64,000 nucleotides of DNA from Bhargavaea cecembensis (GTDB taxonomy: Bacteria > Bacillota > Bacilli > Bacillales_A > Planococcaceae). The notes beneath the pieces were generated by a model that searched no databases, had not been told where the DNA came from, and worked only from the letters and a program-made list of their open reading frames with translations. Location: contig NZ_LN651372.1 of the NCBI RefSeq assembly GCF_000826125.2, positions 511,952-575,951 on the forward strand. The letters are read 5' to 3'. Positions 25,975-35,249 of the stretch are shown piece by piece. The position numbers and the translations under genes were made by a program. Numbering within the stretch: the stretch's first letter is position 1; the number at the start of each line of letters is the position of its first letter.

Positions 25975-27286
25975 TCGCCGCACCCCCCTCTTCCGGCTTC
26001 ACTTGCTTCCACGTGCCATTCTCCTTGTAATACCAGGCGGGCTCGAGCAGGTACAGGTTCGCCTGCTCGCCCTGCCGCATCGTATAACCCTGCATGATTT
26101 CGCCGATTTCCGAGAAGTCATCACCTTTTTTGGCGCGGAGCCATTCCGCCGCATCGGTCCCGGCCTCCAGGATGCTCTGACCCTTGCCCGGAAACGGTCC
26201 GTCCAACGAGTAATACGGGCGCATGTACCGGAAAATCCGCCCGTCCCCCCATACTTGGGTGATGTGTGTCCAGGTTGTATTGCTGAACACCGGATAACCG
26301 CGCAGCTGGAGACGGAACTCGACCTGTCTTTTGATCGGATCCATTGCGGCGAATACGAAATCATTCGTCCAGCCGCCGTGCTGGTTGATGAAGTCGAGAC
26401 TCCCCAGCAGCAACTCAGACGGAATCGACACTTCCTTGTTCTCGGCGTTCGTATGTGGATAGACGTACGAGAGCGTCTTCATGCAAGTGTCGACCGACAT
26501 GATGGCGGCGTTGTCCGAATACTCTTCCCTGCATGATCCGCCCTGCTCGCGTTTCACCGTATTTTTGTCCCCGAACAATGCACGCCGGAACTGGGAGGGG
26601 CTCACTTCTTCCATCAGGTAGTTGAGCTCGTCAACCGATGCCGGTTCGTCCGGAAGGTAAAGCGAACGGGCGCCCTGCCGCTTCACTACGGCATAAGAAG
26701 GAAATGTTTCTGCCCGGGTCAAGAATTCATTCAATTTCGCCTGCTCGACGCCACGGGCCATGGCCGTGAACATCCGGCCGCCTTCTCCTCCGGCAAAATG
26801 AACCGCGATGCGCCCCGATGCATCCGGCTTTTCGATGATGATGCGCTCAAATGACGATTCGTTGGACACCGAATCGGTGAACTTGAACAGATTGTCGATG
26901 ACGCCGAACGGAATCGGAGCCGGGAAGAACAGGACGAGCCTTCCCGGCTTGCCGACGATTTCGTTCAGGTCGGCGGCCGTCACTTCCGGATCGGAGAGAG
27001 TCAGGTCCTGGAAGGTCCATGTTTTCACATTATCCACGAACTCCCCGAGCACTTTCTGGTCGGTCGTCCCCTTTAGCCCTTCTTCCGAATTGGCCAAAAG
27101 CTTGTACGGCTTGATGATGTCTTCGATTTTTCTCTTGTCCGCAATGGAGACGTCCGCGGTCGGCGCTTTTTCAATCGGCTCGTAGTTGGGCTTGTACGTC
27201 CAGATCGAGAACGTCAGCGTGACGCTCAGGACGATCAGAAGGATCAGCACGGCCGATTTGACTTGTTCGACGTATTTCAATCCCAC
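25961..27286 (-). CDS. walH: WalRK regulatory membrane protein WalH (YycH)
   Basis: A 441-residue protein with one N-terminal TM helix (about 11-29, AVLILLIVLSVTLTFSIW) and a large outer domain of the YycH family. It contacts WalK through its transmembrane region together with WalI. Overlaps the walK stop by 10 bases. Confidence 0.92.
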   Translation of the reverse strand: MGLKYVEQVKSAVLILLIVLSVTLTFSIWTYKPNYEPIEKAPTADVSIADKRKIEDIIKPYKLLANSEEGLKGTTDQKVLGEFVDNVKTWTFQDLTLSDPEVTAADLNEIVGKPGRLVLFFPAPIPFGVIDNLFKFTDSVSNESSFERIIIEKPDASGRIAVHFAGGEGGRMFTAMARGVEQAKLNEFLTRAETFPSYAVVKRQGARSLYLPDEPASVDELNYLMEEVSPSQFRRALFGDKNTVKREQGGSCREEYSDNAAIMSVDTCMKTLSYVYPHTNAENKEVSIPSELLLGSLDFINQHGGWTNDFVFAAMDPIKRQVEFRLQLRGYPVFSNTTWTHITQVWGDGRIFRYMRPYYSLDGPFPGKGQSILEAGTDAAEWLRAKKGDDFSEIGEIMQGYTMRQGEQANLYLLEPAWYYKENGTWKQVKPEEGGAANGLE

Positions 27287-29097
27287 TCACCTGCCTCTTC
27301 CAGCTCGAACGGCAGGGTGAAGAAGACCGTCGTCCCTCTGCCTTCCTCGCTCTCGGCCCATATATCCCCGCCGTGCGCATTGATCATTTCCTTGGCGATG
27401 GCAAGTCCCAGGCCCGTGCCGCCCATCGCGCGGGAGCGGGCCTTGTCGGCGCGGTAGAACCGCTCGAAGATCCGCTTGACGTTCGCTTCCGGGATGCCCA
27501 TCCCGTCATCGGAGACGGACACCTTCAGACGTTCTTCTTCCACGAGGACGGAAAACTGGACATTCCCGCCGTCCGGTGAGTATTTCAGGGCATTCGAAAT
27601 GATGTTGTCGATGACCTGCGTCATTTTATCCATGTCGATTTCCGTGTAAAGCGGCCCCGGCGGAATCAGCCGGATGAACTGGACATCCTTCGACTTCATC
27701 AGTTCGAACCGGTCGATGATCCGGTGGAAGAACTTCACGAAGTCGACGATATCGATATTGAGTTCATATTCGCGGCTGTCCATGCGGGACAACTGCAGAA
27801 GGTCGGAAACGAGCCGGATCATCCGCTCCGTCTCGGTCTGTGTCACATGCAGGAAGGAAGGGGCGATCTCCTCATCCTTCCACGCTCCGTCCGCAAGCGC
27901 CTCGAGATAGCTTCTCATCGACGTGAGCGGGGTCCGGAGTTCATGGGAGACGTTGGAGACGAACTCCCGCCGCTCGATCTCGATTTTCTCCTGCTCGGTG
28001 ATGTCGTGAAGCACGACGATCAGGCCGTTCACAAATCCGGTCTCTTTCTGGATGACCGAGAAGTTCGCCCGGAGGATGTACGGCTGATCGTCTGTGCTGA
28101 AGTCTATCGTCACCGGCTCTTTCTGATCGACCAGATCCTCGAATGTATACTCTTGTTCCAGGCCGAGCACAGCGGGGGCCGGCCGGTTCAGCACATGCTC
28201 CCTCGGAACGCCGAGCATGCCGAGCGCCGTATCATTGATCAGGATGATGCGGCCTTTCCGGTCGGTCGAAATCACTCCGTCCGTCATGTTCGAAAGGACG
28301 GACGCCAGTTTGCGGCGCTCGGACTCGGTGGAAGACTGGGCTTCCTGGAGACCCGTCGTCAGGTGGTTGAACGCCTTCGCCAGTTCCCCGATCTCATCCT
28401 GACCGTACACCCTGACCTTCCGGGCGAAGTTCCCTTTCGCCATGGCTGTCGCCTGCTTCGTCATGTCGGCGATCGGCCGGGTGATCGTCTGGGCGATCAG
28501 GATCCCGAGGACGATCGTGATGCCGAGGGAGAATGCCGTCCCGCCGGCCAGAATCTGGTTGATCTCATTGATCTGGCCGAATACCTTTTCGATGTTTGAT
28601 TGAATGTAAAGGGAGGCGATCACTTCGCCGTCTGCAATGATCGGCTCCGCGAGCACCCATACGCGCTTGTTCGTCTTGTCGAGCACCGTGTTCTCGAATT
28701 CAGATTCTGCATTGATCGAGTTCCGGATCAGGTCAACGTTCGTCCGCTGCCCGACGAGCGTCTGGTTATCAAGCTCTGAAGTGGCGAGGATCCGGTATTT
28801 CGAGTCGATGACCCGCACTTCATTGATGTCATCGGAAGAAAAGCCCGACAGCACCGTCCGCAGGCTTTGTTCAAGCGTCGGGTCTTCCTCGGTCCGCTGT
28901 CTCAGCATTTCTTCCCTCACGCTGAATTCAAGCAGGTTCACCCGGTCTATGATGGAATTCTTGAAATTGTCATTGAGCGTCTGCTCCAGTTCCTTCGCGA
29001 AGTAGATGCCGATGATCTGCATGGCGATGAGAATGAGCAGGACGTATATAATGACGAACTTCACATGGATGGACCTGAAAAAACCGACTTTCTGCAT
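27277..29097 (-). CDS. walK: Essential cell-wall sensor histidine kinase WalK
   Basis: A 606-residue kinase. TM1 about 14-33, extracytoplasmic Cache domain, TM2 about 185-205, HAMP about 206-255, PAS about 260-365 and kinase core with phosphoacceptor His385 (SNVSHELRTP), N box (ISNALKYS) and G boxes (DDGMGIP, GTGLGLAIAKE). WalK senses lipid II and cell-wall cleavage status, and phosphorylates WalR. Full length; starts 5 bases after walR. Confidence 0.96.
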   Translation of the reverse strand: MQKVGFFRSIHVKFVIIYVLLILIAMQIIGIYFAKELEQTLNDNFKNSIIDRVNLLEFSVREEMLRQRTEEDPTLEQSLRTVLSGFSSDDINEVRVIDSKYRILATSELDNQTLVGQRTNVDLIRNSINAESEFENTVLDKTNKRVWVLAEPIIADGEVIASLYIQSNIEKVFGQINEINQILAGGTAFSLGITIVLGILIAQTITRPIADMTKQATAMAKGNFARKVRVYGQDEIGELAKAFNHLTTGLQEAQSSTESERRKLASVLSNMTDGVISTDRKGRIILINDTALGMLGVPREHVLNRPAPAVLGLEQEYTFEDLVDQKEPVTIDFSTDDQPYILRANFSVIQKETGFVNGLIVVLHDITEQEKIEIERREFVSNVSHELRTPLTSMRSYLEALADGAWKDEEIAPSFLHVTQTETERMIRLVSDLLQLSRMDSREYELNIDIVDFVKFFHRIIDRFELMKSKDVQFIRLIPPGPLYTEIDMDKMTQVIDNIISNALKYSPDGGNVQFSVLVEEERLKVSVSDDGMGIPEANVKRIFERFYRADKARSRAMGGTGLGLAIAKEMINAHGGDIWAESEEGRGTTVFFTLPFELEEAGEWD

Positions 29098-29102
29098 CCT
29101 GG

Positions 29103-29810
29103 TTACTCCTGTTCAGGATTGCGCAAATAGTACCCCACTCCGCGGCGCGTCACGATCCAGGCCGGATGGCTCGGGTTGTCCTCGATCTTTTCGCGCAGCC
29201 GCCTGATGGTGACGTCGACTGTCCGCACATCTCCGAAATAGTCATAGCCCCAAACGGTCTGGAGCAGGTGTTCACGGGTCATCACCTGGCCGATATGCTT
29301 CGCCAGGTAATGAAGCAGTTCGAACTCGCGGTGGGTGAGCTCGATCTGGTCCCCCCGCTTGAGGACGAGGTAGGCATCCGGCTGGATCGTCAGGCTGCCG
29401 ACGACGATATCGTTCGACGTTTCGCCTTCCTCTTCCGCCGGAGCGGCCTGATGCCGCCGCATGTTCGCCTTCACGCGGGCAATGAGTTCCCGTGTGCTGA
29501 ACGGCTTCGTCACATAGTCGTCCGCACCGAGCTCAAGTCCGAGCACCTTGTCGATCTCCGAGTCTTTCGCCGTCAGCATGATGATCGGAAAATCGTATTT
29601 TTTTCTCAGTTCGCGACACACTTCCATGCCGTCCTTTTTCGGCAGCATAATATCAAGAAGAACGAGATCCGGCTGGACTTCTTCCGCCTTCTCGATCGCT
29701 TCTTCCCCGTCATAGGCCGTGACAACTGTATAGCCTTCTTTTTTAAGATTGAATTGGAGAATGTCCGCAATCGGTTTTTCATCGTCCACTACAAGAATCG
29801 TCTTATTCAT
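29103..29810 (-). CDS. walR: Essential cell-wall response regulator WalR
   Basis: A 235-residue OmpR/PhoB-class regulator. Receiver Asp53 (LVLLDIMLP), winged helix about 130-232 with [14 protein letters not shown]. Controls autolysins through TGTWAH-N5-TGTWAH sites; one such site lies before the M23 endopeptidase gene just upstream of this operon (31912-31928). First gene of walRKHIJ. Confidence 0.97.
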   Translation of the reverse strand: MNKTILVVDDEKPIADILQFNLKKEGYTVVTAYDGEEAIEKAEEVQPDLVLLDIMLPKKDGMEVCRELRKKYDFPIIMLTAKDSEIDKVLGLELGADDYVTKPFSTRELIARVKANMRRHQAAPAEEEGETSNDIVVGSLTIQPDAYLVLKRGDQIELTHREFELLHYLAKHIGQVMTREHLLQTVWGYDYFGDVRTVDVTIRRLREKIEDNPSHPAWIVTRRGVGYYLRNPEQE

Positions 29811-29919
29811 GTAATTTTACTTCCCTTCTCCACATGGGATCGTTCTACGAATCCTTTATTCTTCCTATGCTATCATGACTTGCCCTGTTCCGCACCTGCC
29901 CGCCGTCACGAAGAAGACA

Positions 29920-30011
29920 GGGAAATATCCCCGCTGTTTATTTCCCGGGCAATATTCATCATTTCCCGCCTTATTTCCCGGTATTTCTGCATGGAAGAGC
30001 GGGATTTCCCG
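29920..30011. promoter_or_regulatory. Cluster of Noc-binding-site-like sequences upstream of walR
   Basis: ATTTCCCGGGCAAT at 29940-29953 matches the Noc site ATTTCCCGGGAAAT at 13 of 14 positions. Further half-sites ATTTCCCG occur at 29961, 29973 and 30004 and an inverted GGGAAAT at 29920. A Noc protein is encoded at 46019-46894. The density of five elements in 92 bp is unlikely by chance in this GC-rich genome. They could equally affect walR transcription. Confidence 0.65.
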
Positions 30012-30096
30012 ACAGGAACTGCGGAGTGATTAGAGAGGGTTGCAGAGAGGGGATTGCAGTTTCGAGTCTGTGCTGTGTCTTTTTGTGGAGATCATT

Positions 30097-30274
30097 AACG
30101 TTTCGGCTAAGTAAATTAACGTTTTGCCTTAGCAAATTAACGTTTCAACTTAGCAAATTAACGTTTCACCTTAGCAAATTAACGTCTCAGCTTAGCAAAT
30201 TAACGTTTCACCTTAGATACACAACGTTTCAGCCCAGATAAACAACGTTCCGCTTCAGATACGCAACGTTTCGC
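30097..30274. repeat. Array D: nine phased 21-bp repeats between walR and the M23 gene
   Basis: AACGTTT-type cores start at 30097, 30118, 30139, 30160, 30181, 30202, 30223, 30244 and 30265, exactly 21 bases apart. Early units continue CACCTTAGCAAATT-like; the last units drift to CAGCCCAGATAAAC-like, keeping the spacing. It lies beyond the M23 gene terminator and next to the Noc-like cluster. Confidence 0.93.
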
Positions 30275-30282
30275 CCCTCAAG

Positions 30283-30320
30283 AGAAAAGCACCCGTCTCT
30301 CTTCGAGAGACCGGGTGCTT
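30283..30320 (-). terminator. Terminator of the M23 endopeptidase gene
   Basis: AAGCACCCG-TCTCT (30287-30300) pairs with 30306-30320 with one bulge; transcript continues TTTTC on the minus strand. Confidence 0.8.
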
Positions 30321-30334
30321 CTTCGGTGCGCCGT

Positions 30335-31801
30335 TCATTGGCTGACGACGCTCAGTGGATTGATGAGGGCTCCGTTTTTCCTCACTTCGAAGTGAAGGTG
30401 CAGGCCGGTGGAGTGGCCGGTGGATCCCATGACGCCGATCTGGGTGCCCTGGGCGAGTTTCTGGCCCGGTTTGACATTGATTGAAGCGAGATGGGCATAG
30501 AGGGTCGTGTACCCGTTGCCGTGGTCGATCTCGATCCGGTTGCCGAATCCGCCGAGCGGCCCTGCGGCTTTCACGGTTCCGCCGTCTGCGGCCTGGATCG
30601 AGCGCCCGGATGGCCGGGCGATGTCGATGCCGTTGTGCTGGCGTCCCCATCGCGCGCCCATTTGGCTGGAGATGTAGCCGCCCTGTGCCGGCCAGATGAA
30701 ACGTCCGGATCCTTTGCCGACGAGGACTTTCGTTCCTTTTCGGATGATCTCGTCAACCGGTTCGGCCAACACCTTTTCTTCCGTCACCTTGTCTTCGGTT
30801 TTGTCTCCGTTCATATAAAGCTTGACGGTCGTGACTTCTTTTTTCCCGTCGGTTCCCTGTTGTTTGACCTCAGTCTCCCCCTTGAGGAGGCTGGCGTCTT
30901 CTTCAGTCACCGTCCGGTGGGGAAGAGCTGCGGATTCTTTTGTCTCCCGGGTGACCGCCACCTGGACATACGGCTCGGTGCCCGGCACCTTCAGCACATC
31001 CCCCGGATGGATGAGGGAATTCGCGGTCATGCCCGAATTCAGCTCAAGCAGCCGGTCTGTCCTGATGCCGTGCTTTTTGGCGATGGTTTCCGGGGCGTCC
31101 CCCTGCAGGACGGTGTAGTCCTTTTCGACCGGCTTGCCGGCGAGGAGCTTTGCGGCCGCTTGTTCCGGATCCAGCACCCGTTCGGGAGCCGTGAATACGT
31201 CATCCGCCTGCAGATCGCCGAGCAGATTGATCCCGATCACGCGGGTTTCCCCTTCCGACAGAGGGGCGGGGGCCGCCTCGTCTTTCTGCATCAGCTCGTA
31301 TGCCGCAAGCTCCTCTTTCGTCACGTGGGCCAGTTTCAGCTGTTTCAGGAGTTCGTCGAATGCGGCCCGGTCTTTGACGTGGACTGCCGTTTCGCCCCCG
31401 GTCACGACGGCAACCGCTTCCGTTTCCACGGCGACCCTGTTCTCGAGCTCCCTCTGGACGGTTTCCTCGTCATCCGCGGTTTTCTGTCCAAATACCTTTT
31501 CCTGGACCATGGACACGTCGCGCCCTGCCACCAGGTCCAGATCTGCATGCTCTTGCTTGACGGTCTGCAGCTTCTCATCTTTTACTTGTTCGATCATCCC
31601 GGGATCCGTCACAGTCCCGATGTATGTATCGCCTTGATAGACGTGATACTGATCGTGCAGGCTCTCCTTCGCAAAGCCGGTGCCGGTGAAGAGCATCAGG
31701 CCGAGGATGACCGCCATCCCCGTCCGTTTCGCTTTGAATGAAGTCTTTTTCCTGCCGTTTATCTGGTTATATGATGGTCGTTCTCTCTCTTTGTCGTTCA
31801 T
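30335..31801 (-). CDS. M23 peptidoglycan endopeptidase with LysM and G5 domains
   Basis: A 488-residue secreted or membrane-anchored wall hydrolase. Hydrophobic signal/anchor at about 28-45; LysM at about 228-275 (YTVLQGDAPETIAKKHG); G5 domain at about 285-365; C-terminal lysostaphin-like M23 domain at about 370-485 with zinc ligands His389, Asp393 (HNGIDI) and His468/His470 (LHLHFEV). Predicted to cut peptide cross-links so the wall can grow. Sits directly upstream of walRKHIJ on the same strand with a WalR-type box in its promoter region, so probably a WalR target. Confidence 0.9.
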   Translation of the reverse strand: MNDKERERPSYNQINGRKKTSFKAKRTGMAVILGLMLFTGTGFAKESLHDQYHVYQGDTYIGTVTDPGMIEQVKDEKLQTVKQEHADLDLVAGRDVSMVQEKVFGQKTADDEETVQRELENRVAVETEAVAVVTGGETAVHVKDRAAFDELLKQLKLAHVTKEELAAYELMQKDEAAPAPLSEGETRVIGINLLGDLQADDVFTAPERVLDPEQAAAKLLAGKPVEKDYTVLQGDAPETIAKKHGIRTDRLLELNSGMTANSLIHPGDVLKVPGTEPYVQVAVTRETKESAALPHRTVTEEDASLLKGETEVKQQGTDGKKEVTTVKLYMNGDKTEDKVTEEKVLAEPVDEIIRKGTKVLVGKGSGRFIWPAQGGYISSQMGARWGRQHNGIDIARPSGRSIQAADGGTVKAAGPLGGFGNRIEIDHGNGYTTLYAHLASINVKPGQKLAQGTQIGVMGSTGHSTGLHLHFEVRKNGALINPLSVVSQ

Positions 31802-31911
31802 CTCATTCCCGTTTCCCTTTCTGTCTTCTCTCTATCTGTGGTTTTATATCTTGAAATCAACTTTCCCACCTTAACAGTTAATTAGGAAGGAAACAATGCA
31901 CGTAAACAACT

Positions 31912-31928
31912 TGTAATCTAACTGTAAA
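31912..31928 (+). promoter_or_regulatory. WalR box upstream of the M23 endopeptidase gene
   Basis: TGTAAT, five bases, TGTAAA fits TGTWAH-N5-TGTWAH exactly. It is about 115 bases upstream of the start codon, on the strand opposite to the gene. Confidence 0.7.
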
Positions 31929-31974
31929 TCGTGCACCAATACTTATTTTTCTTTACTTTTATTTGCATCCGAAG

Positions 31975-32015
31975 AAAACAGAAAAGCCGCCCTTCCGCAA
32001 TGGGGAAGGGCGGCT
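31975..32015 (-). terminator. Terminator of purA
   Basis: Perfect 12-bp stem AGCCGCCCTTCC (31985-31996) with 32004-32015; minus-strand tail TTTTCTGTTTTC. Confidence 0.85.
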
Positions 32016-32026
32016 GCCTGAAAGGC

Positions 32027-33313
32027 TCAGCGCCAAACGCTTTTGATGATGTTCGTCTGGGTCCGGTCCGGCCCGACGGAGAAGATGGAGATCTGGACCC
32101 CGGTGAGCTGGGAAATGCGCTCCAGGTAATGGCGTGCGGTCTCCGGAAGCTCATCGAGGGAACGGCATCCCGTGATATCCTCGCTCCAGCCCGGCATCTC
32201 TTCATAGACCGGTTCGCACTGATCCAGGACCCGGAGATTTGCCGGATATTCCGTCAGCAGTTCGCCGTTGTACCGGTAGGCGGTGCAGATCTTCACCGTT
32301 TCAAGTCCGGTGAGCACGTCGATCGAGTTGACCGTGAGATCGGTCAGGCCGCTCACCCGGCGCGCATGCCGGACGACGACCGTGTCGAACCAGCCGATGC
32401 GGCGCGGACGGCCGGTCGTCGTGCCGTATTCCTTGCCGACTTCGCGGATGCGGTTGCCGGTCTCGTCAAACAGCTCCGTCGGGAACGGTCCGTCGCCGAC
32501 ACGGGAAGTGTAGGCTTTGCAGACGCCGACGACATGGTCGATCTTCGTCGGGCCGACGCCTGCACCGATCGTGACGCCGCCGGCAACCGGGTTGGACGAT
32601 GTGACGAACGGGTACGTCCCCTGGTCGATGTCGAGCATGACGCCCTGGGCGCCCTCGAACAGGACGCGGCGCCCCTCGTCGAGCGCGTCGTTGAGCACTT
32701 TCGATGTATCCGTCACGTACTGGGCGATTTTCTGTCCGTAGCCGTAGTATTCCTCGAGAATGTCTTCGACACGGAAGCCGTCTGTTTCGTACATCTTTTC
32801 AAGCAGGCGGTTTTTCTCGGCGAGGTTGCGCGTGAGTTTCTCCTCGAACACTTCCTTGTCGAGCAGGTCGGCCATCCGAATGCCGATCCGTCCGGCCTTA
32901 TCCATGTAGGCGGGCCCGATGCCTTTGCCTGTCGTTCCGATCTTGTTTGCGCCCTTGCGGAGTTCTTCCACTTCATCCAGCTTGATATGGTAAGGCAGAA
33001 TGACGTGTGCGCGGTTCGAGATACGCAGGTTGTCGGTCTGGACGCCCCGGGCCTGGAGGCCTTCCAGCTCGTGAACAAGCGCCTTCGGGTCAACGACCAT
33101 TCCGTTTCCGATGACCGATGTCTTGTCCTGATAGAAGATTCCGGACGGGATCAGGTGGAGCTTGTACGTCTCACCGCCGAAAATGATCGTATGGCCTGCG
33201 TTGTTCCCGCCTTGATAACGCGAGATGACTTCCGCGTGCTCCGACAGGAAATCGGTGATTTTCCCTTTTCCTTCGTCTCCCCACTGCGTTCCGACTACCA
33301 CCACTGATGGCAT
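32027..33313 (-). CDS. purA: Adenylosuccinate synthetase
   Basis: A 428-residue GTP-dependent ligase that joins IMP and aspartate, the first committed step to AMP. P-loop region [14 protein letters not shown] (residues 8-21) with catalytic Asp13, and IMP-binding segment GGNNAGHTI with His. C-terminal VGPDRTQT completes the GTP site. GGAGGTG precedes the ATG. Monocistronic between two terminators. Confidence 0.97.
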   Translation of the reverse strand: MPSVVVVGTQWGDEGKGKITDFLSEHAEVISRYQGGNNAGHTIIFGGETYKLHLIPSGIFYQDKTSVIGNGMVVDPKALVHELEGLQARGVQTDNLRISNRAHVILPYHIKLDEVEELRKGANKIGTTGKGIGPAYMDKAGRIGIRMADLLDKEVFEEKLTRNLAEKNRLLEKMYETDGFRVEDILEEYYGYGQKIAQYVTDTSKVLNDALDEGRRVLFEGAQGVMLDIDQGTYPFVTSSNPVAGGVTIGAGVGPTKIDHVVGVCKAYTSRVGDGPFPTELFDETGNRIREVGKEYGTTTGRPRRIGWFDTVVVRHARRVSGLTDLTVNSIDVLTGLETVKICTAYRYNGELLTEYPANLRVLDQCEPVYEEMPGWSEDITGCRSLDELPETARHYLERISQLTGVQISIFSVGPDRTQTNIIKSVWR

Positions 33314-33394
33314 AGATCTGCACCTCCGATGGACGGCTTTTCACGTCCGATTTCAAACAGGTTCATTTTATCAGTGTTCCCCGGAGAGGTCAAG

Positions 33395-33442
33395 AAAAAA
33401 CACGAACGCCTGGATGCCTCTTCGCATCCAACGTTCGTGTTT
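33395..33442 (-). terminator. Terminator of the yybS-gdpP-rplI-dnaB operon
   Basis: AAACACGAACG (33398-33408) pairs with 33432-33442, with TGGATGC/GCATCCA inside; overlaps the dnaB stop codon. U-rich tail on the minus strand. Confidence 0.85.
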
Positions 33443-34790
33443 AAGCCGGCGGAGCTTCGTGCTGGCTCCAGTCGACATTGACGAATTTATTGTACTCCTT
33501 CACGAAGGCGAGCTTCACGGTGCCGGTCGGGCCGTTCCGCTGTTTGGCGACGATGATCTCGATCATGTTCTGATCTTCGGTCTCTTTGTCGTAGTAGTCT
33601 TCCCGGTAGAGGAACGACACGATGTCGGCATCCTGCTCGATGGAACCCGATTCCCGCAGGTCGGACATCATCGGACGTTTGTCCTGGCGCTGTTCGACGC
33701 CCCGGGAAAGCTGGGACAGGGCGATGACCGGGACTTCGAGTTCCCGGGCGAGCCCTTTGAGCGATCGGGAGATCTCGGACACTTCCTGCTGGCGGTTGTC
33801 CCGGGAGCCGCCGCTGCCCTGGATGAGCTGCAGGTAGTCGATCATGATCATCCCGAGGCCGTATTCCTGCTTGAGCCGGCGGCATTTCGAGCGGATTTCG
33901 CTCACCCGGATTCCCGGGGTGTCATCGATGAAGATGCCGGCGTTCGACAGGCTGCCCATCGCCATCGTCAGTTTCCGCCAGTCCTCCGCCTCAAGCGCCC
34001 CGGTCCGGAGCACCTGCGCGTCGATGTTCCCTTCGGCGCAGAGCATCCGCATGACGAGCTGGTCGGCGCCCATCTCAAGGCTGAATATCGCCACGTTCTC
34101 CCCGGCCTTGGTCGCGACGTTCTGCGACACGTTCAGCGCGAAGGCGGTTTTCCCGACGGATGGCCGGGCGGCGACGATGATCAGGTCATTCCGCTGGAAG
34201 CCTGCCGTAATCTTGTCGAGGTCACGGAAGCCGGTCGCAATCCCCGTCACTTCGCCTTTCCTCGTGTGAAGCAGTTCGATGTTGTCGTAAGTCTGGACGA
34301 GAACGTCCTTGATATGTTTGAAATCGCCCGCGTTTTTGCGGCTGGCGACTTCCATCATCTTCTTCTCCGCTTCGGCGAGGACCGTGTCCACTTCATCCTC
34401 GCGGGTGAAGCCGTCCTCGACGATGCCCGTCGCCGTCCGGATGAGGCGCCGCAGCAGCGCCTTCTCCTCAACGATCCGGGCATAATAGGAAACGTTCGCA
34501 GCCGTCGGAACGGCGTTTGCAAGCTCAGTCAGGTAGGAGATGCCGCCTACGTCCTCGAGTTCTTTCTTCGCCGACAGCTCCTCGGTGACCGTGACGACAT
34601 CGATCGCCTCTCCGCGGTCGCTGAGCACCACCATCGTCCGGAAGATCTTCTGGTGGGAGACCCGGTAGAAGTCTTCCGGAACAAGTGTCTCGGCAGCGGA
34701 AATGAGCGCCTGGGGTTCCAGGAAGATCGCGCCGATGACCGACTGTTCGGCTTCGTTGTTATGCGGCGGAATCCGGTCGAATGTTTCCAT
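33441..34790 (-). CDS. dnaB: Replicative DNA helicase (DnaB; DnaC in B. subtilis)
   Basis: A 449-residue hexameric 5'-3' helicase. N-terminal domain about 5-110 (NNEAEQSVIGAIFLEP); RecA-type C-terminal domain with Walker A AARPSVGKTAFALN, Walker B IMIDYLQLIQG and an arginine-finger region. Loaded at oriC through the DnaA/DnaD/DnaB-DnaI route. Last gene of its operon, 12 bases after rplI. Confidence 0.97.
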   Translation of the reverse strand: METFDRIPPHNNEAEQSVIGAIFLEPQALISAAETLVPEDFYRVSHQKIFRTMVVLSDRGEAIDVVTVTEELSAKKELEDVGGISYLTELANAVPTAANVSYYARIVEEKALLRRLIRTATGIVEDGFTREDEVDTVLAEAEKKMMEVASRKNAGDFKHIKDVLVQTYDNIELLHTRKGEVTGIATGFRDLDKITAGFQRNDLIIVAARPSVGKTAFALNVSQNVATKAGENVAIFSLEMGADQLVMRMLCAEGNIDAQVLRTGALEAEDWRKLTMAMGSLSNAGIFIDDTPGIRVSEIRSKCRRLKQEYGLGMIMIDYLQLIQGSGGSRDNRQQEVSEISRSLKGLARELEVPVIALSQLSRGVEQRQDKRPMMSDLRESGSIEQDADIVSFLYREDYYDKETEDQNMIEIIVAKQRNGPTGTVKLAFVKEYNKFVNVDWSQHEAPPA

Positions 34791-34802
34791 TTCGTTCTCC
34801 CC

Positions 34803-35249
34803 TTATTCTTCCGTCACGTGCACCTTGAGCGTCGCCGTGACGTCGGTGTGGAGCTTGACCGGCACATTCGAGTAGCCGAGCGCACGGATGGCGTCGGGCA
34901 GCTCCATCTTCCGCTTGTCGATCTTGATGCCCTGCTGTTTCTCAAGCGCAGCGGCAATCTGCTTTGAGGTGATCGAGCCGAACAGGCGGCCGCCTTCGCC
35001 GGACTTGGCCTTCAGCTCGACCGTGACGGCCTCGAGCTTCTCCTTCAGGCGTTTCGCTTCCGCAAGTTCCTCGGCCGCGTCTTTTTCCTCGCGCTTTTTC
35101 TGGCCCTCCAGCTTGCTCAGGTTTGCCGGCGTCGCTTCGACCGCCATCTTGTTCTTGAACAGGAAGTTCTGGGCATATCCCACGGAGACGTCCTTGATTT
35201 CTCCTTTTTTCGCTGTTCCTTTAATGTCTTTCAGGAAAATCACTTTCAT
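34803..35249 (-). CDS. rplI: 50S ribosomal protein L9
   Basis: A 148-residue two-domain rRNA-binding protein: N-domain [30 protein letters not shown], long helix rich in Glu/Lys/Ala, then the C-domain. Start overlaps the gdpP stop by 4 bases (ATGA). Confidence 0.97.
   Translation of the reverse strand: MKVIFLKDIKGTAKKGEIKDVSVGYAQNFLFKNKMAVEATPANLSKLEGQKKREEKDAAEELAEAKRLKEKLEAVTVELKAKSGEGGRLFGSITSKQIAAALEKQQGIKIDKRKMELPDAIRALGYSNVPVKLHTDVTATLKVHVTEE

Larger units (their letters stand above)
31802..32026. other. Gap between the M23 gene and purA: WalR box and purA terminator only
   Basis: No gene. Contains the WalR-type box at 31912-31928, an AT-rich leader for the M23 gene and the purA terminator. 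A TATAAA hexamer lies near 31850 on the minus strand but no convincing -35. Confidence 0.5.

Noticed and set aside
30026..30241. Open frame on the plus strand encoding repeated LSKLTF-type heptapeptides
   Set aside because: It is the 21-bp DNA repeat read in triplets (21 = 7 codons). No ribosome-binding site, and all three frames stay open for the same reason.
12855..30274. Arrays as CRISPR loci
   Set aside because: Period is 20-21 bp, too short for repeat plus spacer. No near-identical repeats with unique spacers, and no cas genes.
33225..34967. 580-residue open frame antisense to dnaB and rplI
   Set aside because: Arises from GC-rich codon bias on the opposite strand of real genes; sequence is His/Asp/Arg-rich and matches nothing.
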